Assembly: GCA_004213025.1 (NCBI GenBank)
Contig: SHBC01000068.1
Location: forward strand, 1 to 6,119
DNA: 6,119 nt
Direction: 5' to 3'
DNA from: SAR116 cluster bacterium
Lineage (GTDB): Bacteria > Pseudomonadota > Alphaproteobacteria > Puniceispirillales > Puniceispirillaceae
In this document: positions 1 to 6,119 of the stretch, in pieces
How positions within the stretch are numbered: the first letter of the stretch is position 1
Layout of the letters: each line of letters begins with the position of its first letter
Program-made: the position numbers and the translations under genes
Notes under the pieces: model-generated
Databases searched by the model: none
Told to the model about the DNA's origin: nothing
The model's input: only the letters and a program-made list of their open reading frames with translations

Positions 1-1
1 A

Positions 2-745
2 GCCGCGACCGACATGATTTTCGAGAAGGCCAATATTCTGGAAGATGTGTTGGCGTCCGGCGCGACGATTGACGAGGCCATTGCGGAGGTCGGCGGTACG
101 CTTGTGACGCTGCCGGATATCGACCGGCGCGGCAACGACATCGACGGCGCCCCCTATGGTGGAGACGGCGCCGAACTGGCACAGGACAGCCTTGTGCTGG
201 ACACCATCTGGTCAAATGAGGTTGACGATCTGAGCGTCATCCAGGAAGGCGCCAACGACATGTTCTTTGTCGTCGAGGTGACGGGTGAGACCGACCCGCG
301 CGAGCGTGATCTGGCCGAGGTACGGAACCGGGCCATCGCCGACTGGAAGCTGGTCGAGGCAATCAAGGTGGCACGTGAAAAGGCCACCACGCTGAGCAGC
401 GATGCCTCGGCCTTTGACGCTGCCGACGAAACCACCACCTTCCGGCGCACCGGCACCGGCCTCGACCATGAGGCTGCACGCCTCATTGCCGCCGCCGCCT
501 TCAGCCAGGCGATCGGCGAAAGCCGGGTTGTCGAAAGTGGCAGCGAGGCCATCGCCGTGCGCACGGAAACTGTCACCGCGGCTGAGGAATCCGAGCTTAC
601 CGAAACGGCACAGTTGCTTCGCAATTTCACCAACCGAGCCATTCAGCAGGACATACTGGGCACATTGTCGCGTGATCTGTCACAGACGCATGACCTGCAG
701 ATTCGCCTTGGCGGGGTTCAGCAGCTGTTGATTGGCAGTCAGTAA
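2..745 (+). CDS. ppiD: PpiD/SurA-like peptidyl-prolyl cis-trans isomerase, C-terminal part (5' truncated)
   Basis: The frame is open to the left edge (four codons precede the first ATG at 14), so this is the C-terminal 247 residues of a longer protein rather than a gene starting at 14; PpiD proteins are usually about 600 residues. What is seen is the typical PpiD tail: a helical stretch with 'GATIDEAIAEVGGTL', a 'PDIDRRGND' segment, then the strand 'NDMFFVVEVT' (nt 254-283) followed by 'DLAEVRNRAIADWK', the usual end of the second parvulin-like region, and a final helical/beta tail. The known role of the family is an inner-membrane-anchored periplasmic chaperone that helps fold exported and outer-membrane proteins. 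The membrane anchor and the catalytic parvulin domain would lie upstream and cannot be checked. It ends in TAA two bases before trpE, so the two genes are probably cotranscribed and may be translationally coupled. Family assignment is fairly sure; activity is not testable from this fragment. Confidence 0.78.
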   Translation, partial: AATDMIFEKANILEDVLASGATIDEAIAEVGGTLVTLPDIDRRGNDIDGAPYGGDGAELAQDSLVLDTIWSNEVDDLSVIQEGANDMFFVVEVTGETDPRERDLAEVRNRAIADWKLVEAIKVAREKATTLSSDASAFDAADETTTFRRTGTGLDHEAARLIAAAAFSQAIGESRVVESGSEAIAVRTETVTAAEESELTETAQLLRNFTNRAIQQDILGTLSRDLSQTHDLQIRLGGVQQLLIGSQ

Positions 746-747
746 TC

Positions 748-2241
748 ATGGCTGGTGACGACGATTTCGACCGCTTTGCCGACGGGTTTGCCGGCGGCAC
801 CCCGCAGCTGGTGGCGCGCGAACTCGTTGCCGACACGCAGACCCCCGTTTCCGCCTATCTTCGTCTCGCGGCAGGTGGTCGGAACACCTTCCTGCTGGAA
901 TCGGTCGAGGGCGGGGAAATACGCGGCCGCTTCTCGATCATCGGCCTTGCTCCCGATCTGATCTGGCGGTGCCGCGGCACAACTGCCGAGATCAACCGCG
1001 CGCCGCAGGATGGTGATGAATTCATCGCCGACGACCGCCCCCCGATGGAATCACTTCGCGCGCTGATGGCCGAATCCGCGATGACCGACACCGGCACGCT
1101 GCCACCGATGGCGGCCGGGCTGTTTGGCTATTTCGGCTATGACATGATCAGACATATCGAGGCCATTCCGGATTCCAACCCGGTGGCGATCGACACGCCC
1201 GACTCGATGCTTGTCAGACCTTCGCTTATCGCCATTTTCGACAGGCTTCGCGACAGCATCACACTTGTCGTTCAGGTACGCCCCACGGAATGGGATGAGC
1301 CTGCGGCAGCCTGGAATGTTGCGCAGAGCCGAATTGCCAACGCGCTGAAGGCGCTTGATGCGCCAATGCCGGCAACCGAGGCCGGCGGCAGCCAGGCAGT
1401 GCTTCCGCAACCGCAATCGAATGTGGATCAGCAGGATTTCCTGGCCATGGTCGAGACGGCCAAGGATCACATCCGCGCCGGTGATATCTTTCAGGTGGTG
1501 CTCTCGCAGCGATTCTCGATCCCGTTCCACCTGCCGGCATTCAATCTCTATCGCAGCCTGCGCCGCCTGAACCCCTCGCCATTCCTGTTCTTCTTTGATT
1601 TCGACGATCTGGCGATTGTCGGTTCGAGTCCGGAGATTCTGGTCCGGCTTCGTGATGATGTTGTCACCATCCGGCCCATCGCCGGCACCCGCAAGCGCGG
1701 CGCAACGCCCGAGGAAGACGCCGCCAATGCCGAAGATCTGATGGGCGATGTCAAGGAACGGGCCGAGCATCTGATGCTTCTCGACCTTGGCAGGAATGAT
1801 GTCGGGCGCGTGGCACGCCCCGGCACCGTGCGCGTGAAATCAAACTATGAGGTCGAATATTACAGCCATGTCATGCATATCGCCTCGCAGGTGGAAGGCG
1901 AAATCAGGCCGGATCTCGACGCTGTTGATGCGATGATTGCCGGCTTCCCGGCCGGCACCGTTTCAGGCGCACCAAAAATCCGCGCCATGCAGATTATCGA
2001 CGAACTTGAACCCGACCGGCGCGGCGTCTATTCCGGCGCCATCGGCTATATATCGGCGGCTGGCGATCTCGATACCTGTATCGCCCTTCGAACAGCGCTT
2101 GTCCGTGACGGCAAGCTTCATATCCAGGCCGGCGCCGGAATTGTCTATGACAGTGATCCGCAGGCCGAATATGAGGAAACGCAGAACAAGGCGATGGCGC
2201 TGATCCGCGCGGCCGGCGACGCGCTGCAATTCTCGCGATAG
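748..2241 (+). CDS. trpE: Anthranilate synthase component I (TrpE)
   Basis: TrpE converts chorismate plus ammonia or glutamine-derived nitrogen to anthranilate and pyruvate, the first committed step of tryptophan synthesis, in the cytoplasm with the TrpG amidotransferase. The 497-residue length is normal for a stand-alone component I. The N-terminal domain (about residues 18-170) carries 'LLES' at 49-52, the tryptophan-binding feedback motif, so inhibition by tryptophan is expected. The chorismate-binding domain (about 228-488) has 'PIAGTRKRG' (310-318), 'EHLMLLDLGRND' (340-351), 'VMHIAS' (375-380), 'GFPAGTVSGAPK' (399-410), 'GAGIV' (462-466) and 'EETQNKA' (476-482). By homology with enteric TrpE, E340 and E477 would bind magnesium and H377 would be the active-site histidine. 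The ATG lies two bases after the ppiD stop and has no convincing Shine-Dalgarno, which favours translational coupling. No leader peptide or attenuator fits in the 2-bp gap. No TrpG domain is fused, and trpG does not follow. PabB and other chorismate enzymes are less likely given LLES and overall fit. Confidence 0.96.
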   Translation: MAGDDDFDRFADGFAGGTPQLVARELVADTQTPVSAYLRLAAGGRNTFLLESVEGGEIRGRFSIIGLAPDLIWRCRGTTAEINRAPQDGDEFIADDRPPMESLRALMAESAMTDTGTLPPMAAGLFGYFGYDMIRHIEAIPDSNPVAIDTPDSMLVRPSLIAIFDRLRDSITLVVQVRPTEWDEPAAAWNVAQSRIANALKALDAPMPATEAGGSQAVLPQPQSNVDQQDFLAMVETAKDHIRAGDIFQVVLSQRFSIPFHLPAFNLYRSLRRLNPSPFLFFFDFDDLAIVGSSPEILVRLRDDVVTIRPIAGTRKRGATPEEDAANAEDLMGDVKERAEHLMLLDLGRNDVGRVARPGTVRVKSNYEVEYYSHVMHIASQVEGEIRPDLDAVDAMIAGFPAGTVSGAPKIRAMQIIDELEPDRRGVYSGAIGYISAAGDLDTCIALRTALVRDGKLHIQAGAGIVYDSDPQAEYEETQNKAMALIRAAGDALQFSR

Positions 2242-2266
2242 GGCGCATCTGAGACGCCACCGCCAA

Positions 2267-2299
2267 GTTACTGACAGGTTACTGACTGGTTGCTGACAG
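2267..2299. repeat. Three tandem 11-bp repeats downstream of trpE
   Basis: Read directly: GTTACTGACAG (2267-2277), GTTACTGACTG (2278-2288) and GTTGCTGACAG (2289-2299) are exactly adjacent, with single mismatches in copies 2 and 3. The array sits 25 bp after the trpE stop and just upstream of an AT-rich stretch that could be a promoter for the next gene. The 11-bp spacing is close to one helical turn, so a repeated protein-binding site is possible; replication slippage with no function is equally possible. The conserved TGA falls in a different frame in each copy. Confidence 0.8.
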
Positions 2300-2305
2300 A
2301 TTTGG

Positions 2306-2321
2306 TTAAAATAGCCTAAAC
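2306..2321 (+). promoter_or_regulatory. Possible promoter / CtrA-like site upstream of the exported-protein gene
   Basis: TTAA (2306-2309), seven bases, then TAAAC (2317-2321) differs at one base from the alphaproteobacterial CtrA box TTAA-N7-TTAAC. The overlapping TAAAAT (2307-2312) resembles a -10 element, but no good -35 lies at 16-18 bp; the best, in the second 11-bp repeat (TGACTG, 2283-2288), is poor. This is the most AT-rich stretch in the spacer and lies 30-70 bp before the candidate starts of the next gene, so some promoter activity here is plausible. A weak call from short motifs. Confidence 0.25.
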
Positions 2322-2383
2322 TCCTTCGACTTTGTTGAACCCATACCGGCATGATGCGTCGGGTGGCCTGTTATTTGGTGCGT

Positions 2384-3415
2384 ATGTTCAGGTTCCGTCT
2401 ATTCGCAGCGCTTGTCGCGATTTCGCTGTCGCCGAAAGCCGCCCATGCCGAAATCGACCTCGGCACCTGGCAGACGCATGCTTCGATGGCCGAACAGGGT
2501 GCGGTCTGTGGCGCGTTTGCGGACCTCATGGCGATGCAGAGCCTTGTTGATGAGAAAGTGGGACGATTGTGGTCCGAACGGCGTGCCTATTCAGGCTCGG
2601 TGATCAGGCGCGCGGGCGAACTGGAAGGTCGGAATGACATCGACAACGCCGCCATTGACAAGCTTCTCAACCGCTACTCGATGTGGCTGCTGAACAATCT
2701 TGCCAACCCGGCCAATGCCGAAATCCTTGACCCGGTGGCCCGCGATGCCGCCAGCGACATGATTGGCGATGTGTGCGCAGGGCTTTATGCGCAGGCCGAC
2801 CAGGCAATCCTGAAAAGACATCCCTCGCTTGCCGCCTGTTCGCCTGGCCAGGCGCCACTTCCCAAGCTTTCCAGCACAACAGAGGACAAGCCTGCCGCCT
2901 GTGAGGGTGACAGCGCCATTCTCGCCGCGACGACGATCAAACAGGCCGAGGACACTGTTGCCGACATGCTGCACCGCCTGCAGAAGGCACAGGCGCGGAC
3001 AGATGATCTGTCGAATGAAGTTGCCATTCTACAAATCGACAATGACCGCCTTCTTCGCGAGATCGACACCAAAAGGATTCTCAGCACAAAACTGGATGAT
3101 CTGACGGCAGAGAGTGATCAGCTTCGCGGCAAAATCACCACCTTGCAGCAAGACCTTGCGGCCGGGACCGAGGCGAATGGTCAGCTTGGCGCTTTCAGCT
3201 CACGCACCGGGGCGTTGTCCGAGATCAGCCGGATCCAGACAAACTTCCCCGACAAGAGCGCCCTTACCGGGCTGACCATCACACCCTGGCTGCGTGATGA
3301 CGGATCGTCGATTTTCCGCATCACCACCAGCAAGATGCTGGCAGAGGACGCGCAGCGTCTCTGTGGCGAGCTGTGGGACAGCATGGTCAGCTGCATGTTG
3401 CGGGCCGCCCCCTGA
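2384..3415 (+). CDS. Exported coiled-coil protein of unknown function
   Basis: I do not recognise this gene. From ATG 2384 it encodes 343 residues starting with a textbook Sec signal peptide: basic 'MFRFR', a hydrophobic core, and an 'AHA' cleavage site before Glu23. In-frame ATGs at 2351 and 2354 would add 10-11 residues and still leave a plausible signal; none of the starts has a clear ribosome binding site. The mature part has an alpha-helical N-terminal region (about 25-150), a low-complexity linker (about 155-180), and a likely coiled coil (about 185-261) with regularly spaced Leu/Ile such as 'LSNEVAILQIDNDRLLREID'. The final 50 residues resemble beta-beta-alpha-beta ('LTITPWLRDDG', 'SIFRITTS', 'EDAQRLCGELW', 'VSCML'), loosely like a SPOR domain. 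The mature protein has six cysteines (42, 131, 152, 173, 327, 337), compatible with periplasmic disulfides. No lipobox or second membrane segment is seen. Repeat-bearing spacers on both sides suggest a separate transcription unit. A periplasmic or envelope role is inference. Confidence 0.85.
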   Translation: MFRFRLFAALVAISLSPKAAHAEIDLGTWQTHASMAEQGAVCGAFADLMAMQSLVDEKVGRLWSERRAYSGSVIRRAGELEGRNDIDNAAIDKLLNRYSMWLLNNLANPANAEILDPVARDAASDMIGDVCAGLYAQADQAILKRHPSLAACSPGQAPLPKLSSTTEDKPAACEGDSAILAATTIKQAEDTVADMLHRLQKAQARTDDLSNEVAILQIDNDRLLREIDTKRILSTKLDDLTAESDQLRGKITTLQQDLAAGTEANGQLGAFSSRTGALSEISRIQTNFPDKSALTGLTITPWLRDDGSSIFRITTSKMLAEDAQRLCGELWDSMVSCMLRAAP

Positions 3416-3420
3416 TACCT

Positions 3421-3468
3421 GCCTGATCTGGCACCCGCCTGATCTGATAACCGCATGATCTGGCATCG
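3421..3468. repeat. Three tandem 16-bp repeats downstream of the exported-protein gene
   Basis: Read directly: GCCTGATCTGGCACCC (3421-3436), GCCTGATCTGATAACC (3437-3452) and GCATGATCTGGCATCG (3453-3468) are adjacent. A shorter related piece, CCCTGATACCT (3410-3420), precedes them and contains the TGA stop of the upstream gene, so the array seems to run into the coding end. The core is (C/A)TGATCTG. Because 16 is not a multiple of three, the TGA and TAA triplets in the array give stops in all three frames. The sequence differs from the 11-bp array upstream of the same gene, apart from a shared CTGA. Confidence 0.75.
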
Positions 3469-3482
3469 GCATCACCGGTGCT
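3462..3482 (+). terminator. Possible hairpin / weak terminator after the exported-protein gene
   Basis: GGCATCGG (3462-3469) can pair with CCGGTGCT (3475-3482) around the 5-base loop CATCA, giving an 8-bp stem with two G-U pairs. The following bases are AT-rich (TAAAGAGATTT) but not a true T run, so this is at best a weak intrinsic terminator. It lies 47 bp past the stop codon and overlaps the last 16-bp repeat. The right location argues for it; the poor tail argues against. Confidence 0.3.
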
Positions 3483-3572
3483 TAAAGAGATTTGCAGCGG
3501 AGGGGTTTTTCATTAAGCTTTTCTGACACGCCATTGCGACCACAGGGGCAGCGCGCCCGGGATATGATTTGG

Positions 3573-5354
3573 ATGACACAGGAACGTTGGCCCGAAGGCA
3601 CGCATTATGTCGAGACGGCAAACCTGCCGCAGGCCTTCTTTGCCAATGTTGACGCGGGCGGCGAGCGCAACCTGTTGTTCGAGAAACGTGACGGCAGTTG
3701 GCATGGCCATAGCTGGCGTGCGGTGGCTGATGATGTCAGACGACTTGCCGCGGTACTGGTGAAATGCGGGGTCGAACCAGGCGAGCGTGTCCTTGTCTCG
3801 GCCGAGAACCGGCCGGAATGGGCGATCGCCGATCTGGCGGTGATGTCAATCGGCGCCATCGTCGTGCCGGCCTATACGACCAACACCGAGGATGACCACC
3901 ATTACATCATGGATCATTCAGGGGCGAGCGTTGCCATCACCTCGGGCGGCATGCTGGCCTCGCGGATCGCGCTTGCCGCCAACCGCGCACCGTCGCTTCA
4001 CAGCCTGATCGTGATGGATGACAGTTTCACCGCACCTGACGGGCTGCGGCCAAAGCTGCAATTCTGGGGGGCGGCGCTTGCCGGCGCGGCGCCGCTGGAG
4101 GATCTGGACGCGCGGATCACCGCTCAGCAGCCGGATGATGTGTGCTGCTTCATCTACACCTCCGGCACCGGCGGGCGCCCCAAGGGTGTGATGCTGACGC
4201 ACCGGTCGATCCAGGCCAACATCAAGGCAGCGATGGAGCTTCTTACCGAGGGCAATGTCCTCGAGAACCAGCGTTTTCTGTCGCTGTTGCCATTGTCGCA
4301 TTCCTATGAACATACCGCCGGCATGCATCTTCCCTTCCAGATCATGGCCGAAGTCTGGTATTGCGAGAGCACCGACCAGATCGCAAACAATCTGATCGAG
4401 GTCTCCCCCACGCTGATGACCGCGGTGCCACGCCTCTATGAGGTGCTTCATGACCGCATCATGCGCGGCGTCCGGGCCAAGGGCGGGCTGTCTGAAAAGC
4501 TGTTCATGGCGGCGGTACGGCTTGGCAGCAAACGCCTTGCCGGGCGACATCTGCTGCCGCATGAATTCGTTCTTAACCTCGTCGTCGACAGGCTTGTCAG
4601 GACCAAGGTGCGGGCCCGTCTCGGTGGCCAGCTGCAATATTTCATTTCCGGCGGTGCCGCGTTGAATCCGGAAATCGGCAATTTCTTCATGGCGCTCGGA
4701 ATCAATCTGCTGCAGGGCTATGGCCAGACCGAAGCCTCGCCGCTGATCTCTGCCAACCGGCCGGGACAGATCAAGATTGAAACGGTTGGCCCGGTGGTTG
4801 CCGGCGTCGATCTGCGTATCGCCGATGATGGCGAGATCCTTGTGCGCGGCAATCTGCTGATGAAGGGCTATTGGCGCGATGACGCCGCGACGATGGCGGC
4901 GATACGCAATGGCTGGCTTCATACCGGCGATATTGGCGAGATCGATGCTGACGGCTATATCTCGATCACCGGCCGTAAGAAGGACATCATCGTGAATTCC
5001 GGCGGCGAGAATATCGCCCCCGGCCGCGTCGAGGCGCTGTTGACGATTGAGCCCGAAATCGAACAGGTCATGGTCGATGGGGACAAACGCCCCTGGCTAT
5101 CGGCCGTGATCGTGCCATCGGACGATCTGCGGGCCATCGCCCCCTCGCCGGACGCTCTCTATACGATGATTGGTGAGGCTGTGGACCGCGCCAACAGCCG
5201 CCTGTCACAACTCGAACGGGTGCGGCGCTACATCATCGCCGATGAGCCCTTCACCACCGAAAACGGCCAGATGACCGCGACTCTCAAGGTCAGGCGCCAT
5301 GTTGTTCGCGAGTTGTATGGGGACAGGATCGACGCTCTCTACCCCCAGAAATAG
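3573..5354 (+). CDS. Long-chain acyl-CoA synthetase (AMP-binding, FadD/FAA1-like)
   Basis: The enzyme is expected to activate a fatty acid with ATP to acyl-AMP and then form acyl-CoA, feeding beta-oxidation or lipid synthesis in the cytoplasm or at the membrane face. From ATG 3573 it has 593 residues, normal for bacterial long-chain synthetases. Motifs in order: the ATP/phosphate loop 'YTSGTGGRPKGVMLTH' (195-210), 'PLSHSYEH' (240-247), 'QGYGQTEAS' (381-389), 'HTGDIGEIDADGY' (450-462), the acyl-CoA synthetase signature 'GRKKDIIVNSGGENIAP' (467-483), and the C-terminal lysine in 'MTATLKVRR' (K572) expected to act in adenylation. There is no signal peptide. The start is uncertain: the frame also opens at a TTG (3492) and an ATG (3564). 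I prefer 3573 because the protein then begins like its relatives and a GGGA lies 10 bp upstream (3559-3562); the extra 27 residues from TTG look unlike coding sequence. Chain-length preference cannot be read. The sulfatase gene begins 7 bp after its stop, suggesting an operon. Confidence 0.92.
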   Translation: MTQERWPEGTHYVETANLPQAFFANVDAGGERNLLFEKRDGSWHGHSWRAVADDVRRLAAVLVKCGVEPGERVLVSAENRPEWAIADLAVMSIGAIVVPAYTTNTEDDHHYIMDHSGASVAITSGGMLASRIALAANRAPSLHSLIVMDDSFTAPDGLRPKLQFWGAALAGAAPLEDLDARITAQQPDDVCCFIYTSGTGGRPKGVMLTHRSIQANIKAAMELLTEGNVLENQRFLSLLPLSHSYEHTAGMHLPFQIMAEVWYCESTDQIANNLIEVSPTLMTAVPRLYEVLHDRIMRGVRAKGGLSEKLFMAAVRLGSKRLAGRHLLPHEFVLNLVVDRLVRTKVRARLGGQLQYFISGGAALNPEIGNFFMALGINLLQGYGQTEASPLISANRPGQIKIETVGPVVAGVDLRIADDGEILVRGNLLMKGYWRDDAATMAAIRNGWLHTGDIGEIDADGYISITGRKKDIIVNSGGENIAPGRVEALLTIEPEIEQVMVDGDKRPWLSAVIVPSDDLRAIAPSPDALYTMIGEAVDRANSRLSQLERVRRYIIADEPFTTENGQMTATLKVRRHVVRELYGDRIDALYPQK

Positions 5355-5361
5355 ACGAGAC

Positions 5362-6119
5362 ATGCCCCGCCAGCCAACCTCACCACCAAATCTGCTCGTG
5401 ATCATCTCTGACGAGCATCGCCGTGATGCCATGGGATGCGAGGGGCATCCCTTCGTACAGACCCCGAATCTTGATCGGCTTGCCGAGCGCGGCACAAGGT
5501 TCGGCAACGCCTATACCGCCTCGCCGATGTGTGTTCCGACACGTGCCGCGCTGGCCTGCGGGCGGCATGTTCATCAGACCGGATTCTGGGACAGCGCCAC
5601 GCCCTATGACGGGACGATGACAAGCTGGATGCATCGACTTCGTGACAATGGCATCGAAACCACCTCGATCGGCAAGCTGCATTATCGCTCAGGCGAGGAT
5701 GACAACGGCTTTTCCCGGGAATTGCTGCCAATGCATGTTGTTGGCGGGGTTGGCTGGGCCATTGGGCTGCTTCGCGACAACCCACCACCTTATGACGTCA
5801 CGGCCGAACTGGCAGCCGACAGCGGTGCCGGCGAGAGCAGCTACACCGCCTATGACCGCGCCATCACCGACGCGGCTGTCGACTGGATCACCTCGCGGCC
5901 CGATGCGGCAGACAGCAAACCCTGGGCCAGCTTTGTGTCGCTTGTCAGCCCGCATTATCCGCTGACAGCCCCATCTGAATTCTACGACCTTTACCATGAT
6001 CTGGATTTCGATCTCACACCACAGACGGTTCCTGACCATCCGGAGATCCGGACACTGGCTTCATTCTTTGACTATGACGCCCACTTCACCCCGGAAAGCC
6101 GCCGCGCCGCCATTGCCGG
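5362..6119 (+). CDS. Sulfatase-family hydrolase, N-terminal part (3' truncated)
   Basis: An open frame from ATG 5362 runs 252 codons to the right edge without a stop. It encodes an alkaline-phosphatase-superfamily sulfatase, which hydrolyses sulfate esters (or, in some relatives, phosphonate or phosphate esters). Seen: the N-terminal strand and metal-binding segment 'NLLVIISDEHRRDAMGC' (10-26, D17 a likely calcium ligand), 'TPNLDRLAERGTRF' (34-47), the active-site motif 'CVPTR' (57-61) matching C-x-P-x-R, with Cys57 expected to be oxidised to formylglycine, 'GKLHYR' (104-109) and 'FVSLVSPHYPLTAP' (191-204), whose Lys105, His107 and His198 fit substrate-site positions. The 'HQTGFWD...PYDG' stretch after the active site resembles choline-sulfatase-like and related bacterial sulfatases, but the substrate cannot be assigned. 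No signal peptide is present, so it is probably cytoplasmic. The distal Asp/Asn metal ligands and C-terminal domain lie beyond the window. A formylglycine-generating enzyme or anaerobic maturase would be needed and is not here. It follows the acyl-CoA synthetase by 7 bp. Confidence 0.92.
   Translation, partial: MPRQPTSPPNLLVIISDEHRRDAMGCEGHPFVQTPNLDRLAERGTRFGNAYTASPMCVPTRAALACGRHVHQTGFWDSATPYDGTMTSWMHRLRDNGIETTSIGKLHYRSGEDDNGFSRELLPMHVVGGVGWAIGLLRDNPPPYDVTAELAADSGAGESSYTAYDRAITDAAVDWITSRPDAADSKPWASFVSLVSPHYPLTAPSEFYDLYHDLDFDLTPQTVPDHPEIRTLASFFDYDAHFTPESRRAAIA

Noticed and set aside
700..760. A trp leader peptide or attenuator before trpE
   Set aside because: trpE begins two bases after the upstream stop codon and no tryptophan-rich short frame or paired hairpins are seen there.
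1051..1770. A 239-codon open frame on the minus strand inside trpE
   Set aside because: It lies antisense to a clearly conserved TrpE, has no recognisable domain, and such open antisense frames are common in GC-rich coding DNA.
2242..2257. GGCG...CGCC inverted repeat just after trpE as a terminator
   Set aside because: Only a 4-bp stem with a 8-9 base loop and no following T run.
2267..3468. The tandem repeats as a CRISPR array
   Set aside because: Units are 11 and 16 bp and directly adjacent, with no unique spacers and no cas genes nearby.
3492..3519. TTGCAG with TAAGCT 16 bp downstream as a promoter for the acyl-CoA synthetase
   Set aside because: The -10 match is poor and similar hexamers are easily found by chance; not enough to call.
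3918..4922. A 334-codon open frame on the minus strand inside the acyl-CoA synthetase gene
   Set aside because: The plus strand encodes all the conserved AMP-binding motifs across this span; the antisense product is rich in His, Arg and Gln with no family resemblance.
5402..5788. Minus-strand and alternative plus-strand open frames within the sulfatase region
   Set aside because: The frame from 5362 carries CVPTR and other sulfatase motifs through to the edge, so the others are shadows.

Overview
The window looks like chromosomal DNA of a free-living alphaproteobacterium. The genes are GC-rich, tightly packed and all on the + strand. A PpiD-type periplasmic foldase lies directly upstream of trpE, an arrangement I know from alphaproteobacterial genomes. 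A marine or SAR116/Rhodospirillales-like origin would fit the gene style and the sulfatase, but this is inference; no rRNA or other taxonomic marker is present.

Layout. Positions 2-745 hold the C-terminal part of a SurA/PpiD-like peptidyl-prolyl isomerase, with its start outside the window. Two bases later trpE (748-2241) encodes a complete, stand-alone anthranilate synthase component I with an intact tryptophan feedback motif. A 109-142 bp spacer (depending on the downstream start) carries three tandem 11-bp repeats and a possible promoter/CtrA-like site. It precedes an unrecognised exported coiled-coil protein (2384-3415, possibly from 2351). A second spacer (3416-3572) holds three tandem 16-bp repeats, a modest hairpin and an orphan Shine-Dalgarno-like sequence. 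Then comes a long-chain acyl-CoA synthetase (AMP-binding family, 3573-5354), followed 7 bp later by a sulfatase-family gene (5362 to the window end) that is cut off at the 3' edge. This last gene has no stop within the window but is clear from its CVPTR active-site motif.

How the genes work together. ppiD-trpE is probably one transcript through close spacing rather than shared function. The exported protein appears to be its own unit, bounded by repeat-bearing spacers. The acyl-CoA synthetase and sulfatase look like a two-gene (or longer) operon, but their biochemical link is not evident. trpG does not follow trpE here. No mobile element, CRISPR array, tRNA or rRNA was seen. Most of the window is ordinary metabolism; the parts worth a second look are the exported coiled-coil protein with a possible SPOR-like C-terminus and the two short tandem repeat arrays on either side of it.
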